This document shows positions 1-5,569 of a DNA stretch of 9,348 bases, in pieces; positions within the stretch are counted from its first letter, which is position 1, and each line of letters opens with the position of its first letter. The notes beneath the pieces were generated by a model. The model had not been told where the DNA came from. It did no database searches and saw only the letters and a list, made by a program, of their open reading frames with translations. Source of the DNA: Planctomycetota bacterium. Its GTDB lineage: Bacteria; Planctomycetota; MHYJ01; JACQXL01. The stretch is from contig JACQXL010000011.1 of assembly GCA_016208805.1 (NCBI GenBank), forward strand, positions 1 to 9,348, in the 5' to 3' direction. The position numbers and the translations under genes are program-made.

Positions 1-65
1 AGATATCCTGCTACTTCTATCGGAAAGTCTCTAAAAATCCGTTATATCTGCTTAATCTGCTTACT

Positions 66-521
66 TTAGTATATTTTTAATAAGTGCATCAATTGCCTGA
101 GTACCAAATCGGCCACGAGCAGGAAGATGCCCAGTATCATAACCGAGACGACCACGGCGACCGATGAACCCCAGTATTCATACCTGGGCGGCCAGGAGAC
201 TTTGTATAACTCAAACTCGGTTTCTATCAGGAAGTTCGCGATGCTCGGCCGGTTGATGACCAGCCGGTATATTAGAAACACCAGCCCGGCGAATATTAGC
301 GCCGAGATAATTAACCCAATCCTGATTTTCACGTCAAAAAAGGGTATTTCTTGCAAAGTGTGCCCCCAGAATGTTTCCGGGGACGGGTCACGGGACACGT
401 CTTCCAGCGGGATGGTGTGATAGAGCGCGACGCATCCGAACAACCCCATCAGACTCAGGAATGCCCAGGTCAGGAACCTGATAATTGAGCCCTGGCCCTT
501 TTTATAGAAACTTATATTCAT
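66..521 (-). CDS. secE: SecE, preprotein translocase subunit
   Basis: SecE clamps SecY in the inner-membrane SecYEG protein-export channel. The 151-residue product ends with the SecE signature: an amphipathic helix around residues 98-115 (E-x-x-KVSWPPRYE) followed by a hydrophobic segment at about 119-143. Two more hydrophobic segments lie at about 14-34 and 67-89, so this is a three-helix SecE like that of E. coli rather than the short single-helix form of most bacteria. It is the last gene of a minus-strand series after tuf, rpmG and tRNA-Trp, the common place for secE in front of nusG and the rplK ribosomal genes, which would lie beyond the window edge. The ATG at 519-521 has no strong Shine-Dalgarno sequence. 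Identification rests on the C-terminal motif plus the neighbourhood. Confidence 0.9.
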   Translation of the reverse strand: MNISFYKKGQGSIIRFLTWAFLSLMGLFGCVALYHTIPLEDVSRDPSPETFWGHTLQEIPFFDVKIRIGLIISALIFAGLVFLIYRLVINRPSIANFLIETEFELYKVSWPPRYEYWGSSVAVVVSVMILGIFLLVADLVLRQLMHLLKIY

Positions 522-598
522 ATATTCTTATGTAAGCGGATTAAACAGATAAAAGAAAGGCTGGAAAACGCCTTTATTCAGGTATACCTAAAATGCCG

Positions 599-672
599 CA
601 GGTCTGGAGGGACTCGAACCCCCAACATCCGGTTTTGGAGACCGGCGCTCTACCAATTGGAGCTACAGACCT
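599..672 (-). tRNA. trpT: tRNA-Trp (CCA anticodon)
   Basis: The minus strand folds into a full cloverleaf. The acceptor pair is AGGTCTG/CAGACCT, the D-stem GCTC/GAGC has a canonical GG in its loop, and the anticodon stem CCGGT/ACCGG carries anticodon CCA. The T-loop is a normal TTCGAGT. The discriminator is G, as expected for bacterial tRNA-Trp, and the 3' CCA is not encoded. Its position between rpmG and secE is the usual one in bacteria. Confidence 0.97.
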
Positions 673-727
673 AAATCCCAGGATATCAGGAAACCAGATG
701 AACAGGTTATCAGATAGCCGCCGTTAT

Positions 728-880
728 TTATTTCTTCCGTTCCTTATGGGCCGTATGCGCCCGGCAGGTGCGGCAGAACTTCTTCAGTTCTAACTTGGCT
801 TGTTTCTTGGGGTCCTTGCTGGTCCGGTAATAACGGTTACCGCACTGGGTGCATTCAAGAAAAATCCACTCGCGAGCCAT
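728..880 (-). CDS. rpmG: Ribosomal protein bL33
   Basis: This 50-residue protein of the large ribosomal subunit begins MAREWIFLEC and ends HKERKK. It is too short for many ORF thresholds but is clearly real. It has the bL33 pattern: four cysteines in two pairs (C10 and C13, C36 and C39) form the zinc ribbon, so it is the zinc-binding (C+) form, with the family's basic C-terminus. The ATG at 878-880 has AAAGG about six bases upstream on the minus strand. It sits between tuf and tRNA-Trp/secE, its standard context. The stop codon TAA is at 728-730. Confidence 0.95.
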   Translation of the reverse strand: MAREWIFLECTQCGNRYYRTSKDPKKQAKLELKKFCRTCRAHTAHKERKK

Positions 881-927
881 ATGAACCTTTTATTATAGGT
901 TCTTCCGGTAAAAGTGTGGGTAATCGG

Positions 928-1009
928 TTACACACCCCCTACCCCCTCTTATTAGAGGGGATTCTGACGCCAAGTCCCCTCTATCAAGAGGGGATTTAGG
1001 GGTGTGTTA
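928..1009. repeat. Double-hairpin intergenic repeat
   Basis: The rpmG-tuf spacer holds two inverted repeats, one inside the other. The outer arms (about 928-951 and 985-1009) are imperfect matches built on CACACCCC and GGGGTGTG plus CCCCTCTT/AAGAGGGG. The inner arms are TAGAGGGGA (953-961) and TCCCCTCTA (about 975-983). There is no reading frame and no U-tract, so it looks like a small non-coding repeat element and not a classical terminator. The rest of the 881-1128 spacer holds the palindrome at 1031 and weak hairpins at 1069-1083 and 1090-1127. Confidence 0.7.
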
Positions 1010-1030
1010 TCGTCCGTCCGGGCTATGACC

Positions 1031-1049
1031 CCTGCCTGCGGCAGGCAGG
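1031..1049. repeat. Perfect palindrome CCTGCCTGCGGCAGGCAGG
   Basis: A 9-bp perfect stem with a single central base lies in the rpmG-tuf spacer. It is not followed by a T-run on either strand. It is best read as one of the many short GC-rich palindromic repeats of this genome. Confidence 0.7.
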
Positions 1050-1128
1050 CACTAAAATACCGGAAGAGCCTTATTTTATAAGGAAACCAGGAGACCAAGT
1101 TAAGTGTCCACCTGCTTTCATGGTCTCT

Positions 1129-2337
1129 CTATTCTACAACCTTGGTAACAACGCCCGCGCCGACGGTTCTACCGCCTTCACGGATGGCGAATCTTAACTT
1201 ATCTTCCATCGCCACCGGCGTGATTAGTTCCACGTTCATCTTGGCATTATCGCCGGGCATGACCATTTCTACGCCCTGGGCCAATTTCACCTCACCGGTA
1301 ACATCGGTCGTCCTGAAATAGAACTGCGGCCGGTAACCTGTAAAGAACGGCGTATGCCGTCCGCCTTCGTCCTTGGTCAGGATGTAAACTTCGGCTTCAA
1401 ACTTATGGTGCGGCGTAATCGTGCCGGGTGCGGCCACGACCATCCCGCGTTCCAGTTGGTCTTTTTCCACGCCGCGTAACAGGATGCCCACATTATCGCC
1501 GGTGATGCCTTCGTCCAGCGTCTTGTTGAACATCTCAACTCCGGTGACCACGCTCTTGAGGACTTCCTTGGAGAAGCCGATGATATCTACCGGTTCATTG
1601 ACTTTGACTTTACCGCGCTCAATCCGGCCGGTGCCGACTGTACCGCGGCCTTTGATGGAGAACACGTCTTCTATCTGCATCAGGAACGGTTTATCCACCT
1701 CGCGGGCCGGCTGCGGAATATGTTCGTCCACCGCGTCCATCAGTTTCCAGATTGGGCCGCACCACTGGCATTCCCGCTTGGCGCAGAGGCATTCTAATGC
1801 CTTCAGGGCCGCGCCGCGGATAATCGGCGTCTTGTCGCCCGGGAATTGGTATTTATTCAGCAGTTGTCTGATGTCATCTTCCACGATATCCAGCAGTTCC
1901 GGGTCGGTCACCAGGTCGGTCTTGGACAGGAAGACCACGATGGCCGGCACCTGGACCTGTCTGGCTAAAAGGACGTGTTCACGAGTCTGGGGCATCGGGC
2001 CGTCCGCGGCGGAAACGACCAGAATCGCGCCGTCCATCTGCGCCGCGCCGGTAATCATATTCTTGATGTAATCGGCGTGGCCGGGGCAGTCAATGTGGGC
2101 GTAATGGCGCTTGGTTGTTTCGTATTCCACGTGGGCGACCATAATCGTCAGGATTTTGGTCTCGCCGCGTTGGGCGCCGCCCTTGGCGATATCCGCATAT
2201 GATTTCGCCTGCGACAGTTTGTGCTTGGCTAAAACATTGGTAATCGTGCTGGTTAAAATAGTCTTGCCGTGGTCAATGTGCCCGATGGTGCCGATGTTCA
2301 AGTGCGGTTTCTTGCGGTCAAATTTTTCCTTTGCCAT
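1129..2337 (-). CDS. tuf: Elongation factor Tu, divergent
   Basis: EF-Tu carries aminoacyl-tRNA to the ribosome as a GTP complex. The 402-residue product is full length: GTPase domain about 1-210, then two beta-barrel domains. Visible motifs are the P-loop GHIDHGKT (19-26), DCPGH (83-87) with the catalytic histidine H87, and a guanine-binding motif SKTD (138-141) where NKxD is usual. The G5 motif is AAL instead of SAL (about 176-178). Switch I lacks the standard RGITI and instead reads TKILTI before AHVEYE, a pattern I recall from planctomycetes. A cysteine cluster C183, C185, C190, C193 lies after the G5 motif. Start ATG is preceded by AGGAGG six bases upstream. It follows four tRNA genes exactly as tufB does in E. 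coli. Confidence 0.96.
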   Translation of the reverse strand: MAKEKFDRKKPHLNIGTIGHIDHGKTILTSTITNVLAKHKLSQAKSYADIAKGGAQRGETKILTIMVAHVEYETTKRHYAHIDCPGHADYIKNMITGAAQMDGAILVVSAADGPMPQTREHVLLARQVQVPAIVVFLSKTDLVTDPELLDIVEDDIRQLLNKYQFPGDKTPIIRGAALKALECLCAKRECQWCGPIWKLMDAVDEHIPQPAREVDKPFLMQIEDVFSIKGRGTVGTGRIERGKVKVNEPVDIIGFSKEVLKSVVTGVEMFNKTLDEGITGDNVGILLRGVEKDQLERGMVVAAPGTITPHHKFEAEVYILTKDEGGRHTPFFTGYRPQFYFRTTDVTGEVKLAQGVEMVMPGDNAKMNVELITPVAMEDKLRFAIREGGRTVGAGVVTKVVE

Positions 2338-2374
2338 AAAATCCTCCTCTTATATCTTTAGTTTGACTTTTCTT

Positions 2375-2447
2375 AGCTGTTGATGGGATTTGCACCCATG
2401 ACCTCGTCCTTACCAAGGACGTGCTCTACTGGCTGAGCTACAACAGC
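2375..2447 (-). tRNA. thrT: tRNA-Thr (GGT anticodon)
   Basis: Cloverleaf on the minus strand: acceptor GCTGTTG/CAACAGC, D-stem GCTC/GAGC, anticodon stem CGTCC/GGACG with GGT, T-stem ATGGG/CCCAT. The 3' CCA is not encoded. The D-loop AGCCAGTA lacks the usual GG, and the T-loop is TGCAAAT instead of TTCRAAT. The same pair of changes occurs in the other Thr tRNA of this window. It lies 37 bases before tuf, as thrT does before tufB in E. coli. Confidence 0.95.
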
Positions 2448-2553
2448 ATTGTTTGCTCAGGTTATCCCCAAATGAGGGGCTGACTATAAGACACGTCTAT
2501 TTATCAAGTTTATAATTAATGTCAAGAGAATATTATAATTTTATGGAAAAATA

Positions 2554-2575
2554 ATCCCGCACATATATGCGGGAT
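2554..2575. repeat. Hairpin in tRNA-Gly/tRNA-Thr spacer
   Basis: Perfect 8-bp stem ATCCCGCA/TGCGGGAT around a six-base AT loop. It abuts the nested palindrome at 2577-2631. Both lie inside what should be one tRNA-tuf transcript, so they could form adjacent RNA stems during tRNA processing. Confidence 0.65.
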
Positions 2576-2576
2576 A

Positions 2577-2631
2577 ACTGCCCGTCGCTCACGGAGTTTA
2601 TCCCGCCAGAGCGGGGTTTCGCACGGGCAGT
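2577..2631. repeat. Nested palindrome: core split by second hairpin
   Basis: Outer perfect arms are ACTGCCCGT (2577-2585) and ACGGGCAGT (2623-2631). Joined, they would recreate GCCCGTACGGGC, the palindrome found intact five times elsewhere in the window. The 37 bases between them contain a second hairpin, CCCGCC-AGA-GCGGG (2602-2614), of the same type as at 6898-6911. The element ends three bases from the encoded CCA of tRNA-Gly. Confidence 0.75.
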
Positions 2632-2634
2632 AAA

Positions 2635-2708
2635 TGGAGCGGGCGATGGGAATCGAACCCACATCACCAGCTTGGAAGGCTGGAGCTTTACCATTAAGCA
2701 ACGCCCGC
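2635..2708 (-). tRNA. glyT: tRNA-Gly (TCC anticodon)
   Basis: Cloverleaf on the minus strand: acceptor GCGGGCG/CGCCCGC, D-stem GCTT/AAGC with a canonical GG in the loop, anticodon stem CCAGC/GCTGG carrying TCC, and T-loop TTCGATT. This is the only tRNA of the five here whose 3' CCA is encoded (2635-2637). It occupies the glyT position of the thrU-tyrU-glyT-thrT-tufB order. Confidence 0.97.
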
Positions 2709-2795
2709 GTTAGTGTCTGTTAGCCCAACACCCACTTTTGCACAACGACAAAGTGAACGCCATAACCTCTCCCGTAAAAGTAAGTGCTGGGTATA

Positions 2796-2834
2796 AGAAC
2801 TTGTAACACGCCCGTACGGGCGTTAACAAGTTCT
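2796..2834. repeat. Palindromic element with GCCCGTACGGGC core
   Basis: The 12-base palindrome at 2810-2821 sits in the centre of a larger inverted repeat. The outer arms are AGAACTTGT (2796-2804) and ACAAGTTCT (2826-2834), and GTTAAC lies beside the core on the right side. The element lies between tRNA-Gly and tRNA-Tyr, ending four bases before the 3' end of tRNA-Tyr. Confidence 0.8.
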
Positions 2835-2838
2835 AATA

Positions 2839-2920
2839 TGGGCAGGGAGGGATTCGAACCCCCGAAGGCATAGCCAACAGATTTACAGTCTGTCCCCTTT
2901 GGCCGCTTGGGTACCTGCCC
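2839..2920 (-). tRNA. tyrU: tRNA-Tyr (GTA anticodon)
   Basis: Class II tRNA of 82 bases on the minus strand with a long variable arm. The acceptor is GGGCAGG/CCTGCCC with discriminator A. The anticodon stem CAGA/TCTG carries GTA. The T-loop TTCGAAT is canonical. CCA is not encoded. It occupies the tyrU position of the conserved tRNA-tuf cluster. Confidence 0.97.
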
Positions 2921-2930
2921 GCGAACCACA

Positions 2931-2979
2931 GATTAACACGGATTATAACTGATTGTCACGGATTTAATCCGTGTTAATC
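2931..2979. repeat. 15-bp perfect inverted repeat
   Basis: GATTAACACGGATTA (2931-2945) and its exact reverse complement (2965-2979) are separated by 19 bases. They lie between tRNA-Thr(TGT) and tRNA-Tyr. Related degenerate phrases built from CACAGATTA and AATCCGCG continue to about 3005 and again at 3089-3110, so this is a low-complexity repeat family and not a unique regulatory site. Confidence 0.75.
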
Positions 2980-3011
2980 CAGGCATATCCGCGTAAATCC
3001 GCGGTTAGAAA

Positions 3012-3083
3012 AGCTGGGAGCGGGATTTGCACCCGCAACCGCCGGTTTACAAAACCGGAGCTCCGCTATTGAGCTATCCCAGC
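3012..3083 (-). tRNA. thrU: tRNA-Thr (TGT anticodon)
   Basis: Cloverleaf on the minus strand: acceptor GCTGGGA/TCCCAGC, D-stem GCTC/GAGC, anticodon stem CCGGT/ACCGG carrying TGT, T-stem GCGGG/CCCGC. CCA is not encoded. The D-loop is only seven bases (AATAGCG) and lacks the GG pair. The T-loop is TGCAAAT with G where position 55 is normally U. It is the first gene of the tRNA-tuf cluster, like thrU in E. coli. Confidence 0.94.
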
Positions 3084-3102
3084 ATCAAACCACAGATTAC
3101 AC

Positions 3103-3130
3103 AGATTACAAATACATTCCAACCTGTCAA
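3103..3130 (-). promoter_or_regulatory. Likely promoter of the tRNA-tuf operon
   Basis: On the minus strand a perfect -35 hexamer TTGACA (3125-3130) is followed after 16 bases by TAATCT (3103-3108). This predicts a start near 3096, about 13 bases before tRNA-Thr(TGT). The -35 overlaps the stop codon of the upstream glycosyltransferase gene. The -10 matches the consensus poorly, so this is a suggestion from position and the strong -35. Confidence 0.45.
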
Positions 3131-4071
3131 TGTTTTATGTTCTTGTGTTGCAGGGTCATCCATTCGGGGCAAAAGAATAAATGCCATAGCGCCAGCCAGG
3201 AATATACTCTTACCTTATCCCTGATTCGCCCGACCAGGCATAAGGTCAACAGGCACAGGGTAAGATTAAGGCACAGGCCGAACATTATCTTTATCGGCTT
3301 GATGATGCGCAATAGCGCATAAGATAAAAATGAATGGTGCTTCCTGAAGAATTTATACAGCGAGGCCAGGTATTCCGCTTTGGCCCTGACCAGCACCTTT
3401 CTTTTGGACTGTCCCTGCAGATGGTAAATGCCGGCATCTGGCACGAAGAAAACCTTCCAGCCCTTCTGGCGCATCCGCAGGCACCAGTCGGTTTCTTCCA
3501 GGAACAGGAAATAATCCTCGTCCATCAATCCGGTTTCCTCAACGGCTTTCTGTCTGACGAGCATAGCCGCGCCGATAACCGATTCAACTTCCACCGGTTG
3601 GGTATAGGCCTGTTTCTTGCTTGGAAATCCGGCCGGGGAGAGCCGCCGCGGAATACTTTTGCCCATCACCTCGGTAAAAAGAGTCGGAATATTATCAAAC
3701 GAATTCTGTTCCGAACTGTCTCTGTCCATCAATTGGCCTGTGACAATGCCCGTATCGGTATGGCTGTCCAGGAAAGCGGTCAATTTGGGCAACGCTTCAG
3801 CAGTCAGGATAGCATCACTGTTGAGGATGAATTTGTATGCACCCGTAGCATTTCTTAGTCCCTGGTTGACTGCACGTGCAAAACCGAGGTTGGTTTCATT
3901 GCGGATAATATTAATCCCGGGATATGATTTCCGTGCGTTTTCCGGACTGCCGTCGGTTGAACCGTTATCAACTACGGTAATATCTTTGATACAAGCCGGG
4001 ACAGACTTCAGGCATCCTAATAACTGGTCGCTGGTATTGTAGTTGATAATGATAACAGAAACATCAACCAC
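3127..4071 (-). CDS. GT2-family glycosyltransferase (rhamnosyltransferase-like)
   Basis: Likely transfers a sugar from a nucleotide sugar to a cell-surface polysaccharide or lipid acceptor at the cytoplasmic face. The 314 residues show the GT-A fold: beta-strand and nucleotide binding at VDNGSTDGS (34-42), NLGFARAVNQG (61-71), the DxD-like stretch LNSDAI (83-88), and the acceptor-side EETDWCLR (192-199) with a following YHLQGQS (216-222). This set is typical of WbbL-like rhamnosyltransferases. A hydrophobic stretch at about 250-280 may anchor it in the membrane. The start is GTG at 4069-4071, six bases after the dodecin stop codon, so the two genes are probably cotranscribed. No good Shine-Dalgarno sequence is seen, and the start is the least certain part. 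The acceptor sugar cannot be told. Confidence 0.88.
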   Translation of the reverse strand: MVDVSVIIINYNTSDQLLGCLKSVPACIKDITVVDNGSTDGSPENARKSYPGINIIRNETNLGFARAVNQGLRNATGAYKFILNSDAILTAEALPKLTAFLDSHTDTGIVTGQLMDRDSSEQNSFDNIPTLFTEVMGKSIPRRLSPAGFPSKKQAYTQPVEVESVIGAAMLVRQKAVEETGLMDEDYFLFLEETDWCLRMRQKGWKVFFVPDAGIYHLQGQSKRKVLVRAKAEYLASLYKFFRKHHSFLSYALLRIIKPIKIMFGLCLNLTLCLLTLCLVGRIRDKVRVYSWLALWHLFFCPEWMTLQHKNIKH

Positions 4072-4077
4072 AGGGTT

Positions 4078-4281
4078 TTAATCTTCCAGGACGAAGGTAA
4101 CGCTCAGGTGCACGCGGTATTCAACTATTTTACCGTTTTGCACCTTGGCGTTAACCTTGGTAACCTCAAGTCCGGTGATACCGCGCAGGGTTTTGTTAGC
4201 CCTTCTAAGCCCTTCCTGGATGGCCTCCTCAAGTCCCTTGGGTGATGATGATACGATTTGCGTCACTCTTGCGACTGCCAT
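4078..4281 (-). CDS. Dodecin-family protein
   Basis: Dodecins are small proteins that assemble into hollow 12-subunit shells and bind flavins or related ligands. The 67-residue product has the full family layout: TSPKGLEEAI-like helix (13-29), the strand at LRGITGLEV (32-40), a KVQNGKIVEYRV turn and a terminal VTFVLED. In canonical flavin-storing dodecins a tryptophan occupies the position of G37 and stacks on the flavin. Here it is missing, so classic flavin storage is doubtful, although such Trp-less dodecin relatives are common in bacteria. The ATG is preceded by AAGGAGG at 4289-4295, seven bases away. A hairpin-forming repeat ends directly at that ribosome binding site. Confidence 0.9.
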   Translation of the reverse strand: MAVARVTQIVSSSPKGLEEAIQEGLRRANKTLRGITGLEVTKVNAKVQNGKIVEYRVHLSVTFVLED

Positions 4282-4295
4282 ATACTAACCTCCTT

Positions 4296-4356
4296 ACAAC
4301 AGGATTGAACTGATTTATCGGATTCTCGCTCAATTTAATCCGCTTAATCCTGTTGT
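4296..4356 (-). promoter_or_regulatory. Inverted repeat in dodecin leader
   Basis: An 11-bp perfect inverted repeat (4296-4306 and 4346-4356, ACAACAGGATT and its complement) encloses 39 bases of the dodecin leader. Its promoter-distal arm touches the AAGGAGG ribosome binding site. The loop consists of GATT/AATC-rich phrases like the other degenerate repeats here, so it may simply be a repeat and not a control element. Confidence 0.45.
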
Positions 4357-4379
4357 TTATTTCTCCATTTTATTTATTT

Positions 4380-4407
4380 ATCTTATCAGTCAAATATTTC
4401 TTGTCAA
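4380..4407 (-). promoter_or_regulatory. Likely dodecin-glycosyltransferase promoter
   Basis: On the minus strand, TTGACA (4402-4407) and TAAGAT (4380-4385) are separated by 16 bases, a good sigma-70 type match. The expected start, near 4373, would leave a leader of about 92 bases before the dodecin ATG. No other gene lies between. Confidence 0.5.
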
Positions 4408-4427
4408 GTAACTCTAAATATTTTATT

Positions 4428-4483
4428 AGAGCCAGTTAGCCCGTACGGGCGACCCGTAGGGGCGGTAGACCGTTACTGGCTCT
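4428..4483. repeat. Palindromic element with GCCCGTACGGGC core
   Basis: Outer arms AGAGCCAGT (4428-4436) and ACTGGCTCT (4475-4483) match perfectly. The 12-base palindrome lies inside the left half (4439-4450). Between core and right arm is a stretch rich in CCCGTAGGGG-like phrases. The element fills the gap between the dodecin promoter and the queF remnant, and no gene is seen between 4408 and 4525. Confidence 0.75.
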
Positions 4484-4525
4484 TATCCCGGTGACCCCAG
4501 TGGGGGACATCGGGGTTTATACATT

Positions 4526-4761
4526 ATGCCAAATGCCGAAGGTAAAATATTCAGGTTTGACGGACCGGATAAAATCCGCCCCGGCTTTCTGGAAACTTCA
4601 TCTCGTTCCGGAATGTCGGCATCTACCAGGAAATGACCACCGACCGCATCTTCAAGGACATTTACCGCATACTAAAACCGAAATACCTGATGGTCAAGAC
4701 GATTTATAATACTCGTGGCGGCATTGACTCGGTCTGCGTAATAGAAAAAGGTAAGAAATAA
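4526..4761 (+). pseudogene. queF: queF remnant with internal deletion
   Basis: QueF reduces preQ0 to preQ1 in queuosine synthesis. Two pieces in different frames remain. The first starts at ATG 4526, reads MPNAEGKIFRFDG and ends LET near 4597; it resembles a QueF N-terminus. The second is in another frame from about 4594 to the TAA at 4759-4761. It reads NFISFRNVGIYQE, then TDRIFKDIYRILKPKY, then YNTRGGID, which is the conserved QueF C-terminal half. The middle of the protein, including the catalytic cysteine region EFTS-x-CP, is missing. The simplest reading is one deletion that also shifted the frame. A sequencing or assembly error could produce the same picture. The C-terminal match is strong and the N-terminal match moderate. 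Confidence 0.75.
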
Positions 4762-4783
4762 TCCGTGAAATCCGTGGCTGAAA

Positions 4784-5482
4784 ATGAGTATTGAATACGA
4801 AAATATCTTAAGACAGGTGCCGCTCTTTTCCGGGCTGAACGGTCTGGATTTGGAACGCATCAGCCGTCTGGTGCTCAAGCGCAAGTTTCGCAAAGGCCAG
4901 TTAATCGTATCCGAAGGCCAGGAATTGGACGGCTTTTATGTGGTTATCGCCGGTCTGGTCAAGGTCTATAAACTCTCCGAAGGCGGCAAGGAGCAGATAC
5001 TCCATATCGTCGGCCCGGGCGGCAGTTTCGCCGAGGCGGCCGTGTTTACCAACGGGCTCTGCCCGGCCAATGTTATGGCCATCGCCGACAGCGAGGTATT
5101 CTTTATCTTCCGTGACGACCTGCTCAAGTTGATAACGGACAAGCCGCAATTGGCGCTCAATATGCTGGCCTCAATGTCGCGCTATCTGCGTAGTTTGGTT
5201 ACGGTCATAGACGAACTGGCGCTTAAGGAAGTGCCGGCCCGGCTGTCCAAATATCTGCTTGACCTGAGCATCGTGGCAAGAGTGAAAGGTAAACCCGTGC
5301 TGGAAGTCAAACTGCCCATCAGCAAGGGCGAACTCTCGGCCCGGTTAGGCACGGTCGGCGAAACGCTTTCCCGGGCACTGCATAAACTCAAAACCCGGAA
5401 GATTATCAATGTAAAAGGCGACCGTATCACCATCCTCAACAAACCGCGTCTTGAAGAAATCGCTTCCGGACTGAAAATATAG
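4784..5482 (+). CDS. Crp/Fnr-family transcription regulator (FNR/HcpR-like)
   Basis: This 232-residue DNA-binding regulator has a cNMP-type beta-barrel (about 12-125), a dimerization helix (about 126-148) and a winged helix-turn-helix (about 175-222). The recognition helix reads GETLSRALHKL (192-202). E193, S196 and R197 occupy the places FNR uses to contact TTGAT/TTGAC half-sites. It lacks the N-terminal cysteine set of oxygen-sensing FNR; the only cysteine is C93, so it probably senses something else, for example NO or another bound ligand. A perfect TTGAC-N4-GTCAA site lies 212 bases downstream, in front of an FrdX-type operon. This arrangement resembles the HcpR nitrosative-stress regulators described in anaerobes. 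The ATG has no evident Shine-Dalgarno sequence. Confidence 0.9.
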   Translation: MSIEYENILRQVPLFSGLNGLDLERISRLVLKRKFRKGQLIVSEGQELDGFYVVIAGLVKVYKLSEGGKEQILHIVGPGGSFAEAAVFTNGLCPANVMAIADSEVFFIFRDDLLKLITDKPQLALNMLASMSRYLRSLVTVIDELALKEVPARLSKYLLDLSIVARVKGKPVLEVKLPISKGELSARLGTVGETLSRALHKLKTRKIINVKGDRITILNKPRLEEIASGLKI

Positions 5483-5569
5483 CACATCTGCTAAAGAACA
5501 TTCCAGTTCTATCCGATAAACCCATATCATTTAAGCCGCAAGCGACTGTGATTTGAATCCCTGGAACGC

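Noticed and set aside
127..420. Plus-strand frame opposite secE
   Set aside because: Shadow frame; SecE motif and gene order support the minus strand.
593..793. 66-codon plus-strand frame over tRNA-Trp and rpmG
   Set aside because: Overlaps a tRNA and a ribosomal protein gene on the other strand.
1069..1127. Rho-independent terminator after tuf
   Set aside because: Hairpins CCTTAT/ATAAGG and GAGACCA/TGGTCTC exist, but no U-tract follows on the minus strand, and rpmG continues in the same direction.
1421..2071. Long open frame on the plus strand opposite tuf
   Set aside because: Antisense shadow of a clearly real EF-Tu gene; no motif, ribosome binding site or hydrophobic pattern of its own.
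2448..2634. T-box or other riboswitch in the tRNA-tuf operon
   Set aside because: No T-box motif or specifier loop; the structure is explained by short palindromic repeats.
3334..3858. 174-codon plus-strand frame opposite the glycosyltransferase
   Set aside because: Shadow of the GT2 gene, whose conserved motifs are in the minus-strand frame.
4491..4709. Plus-strand 72-codon frame over the queF remnant
   Set aside because: It runs in the third frame through both QueF-like pieces and has no similarity of its own.
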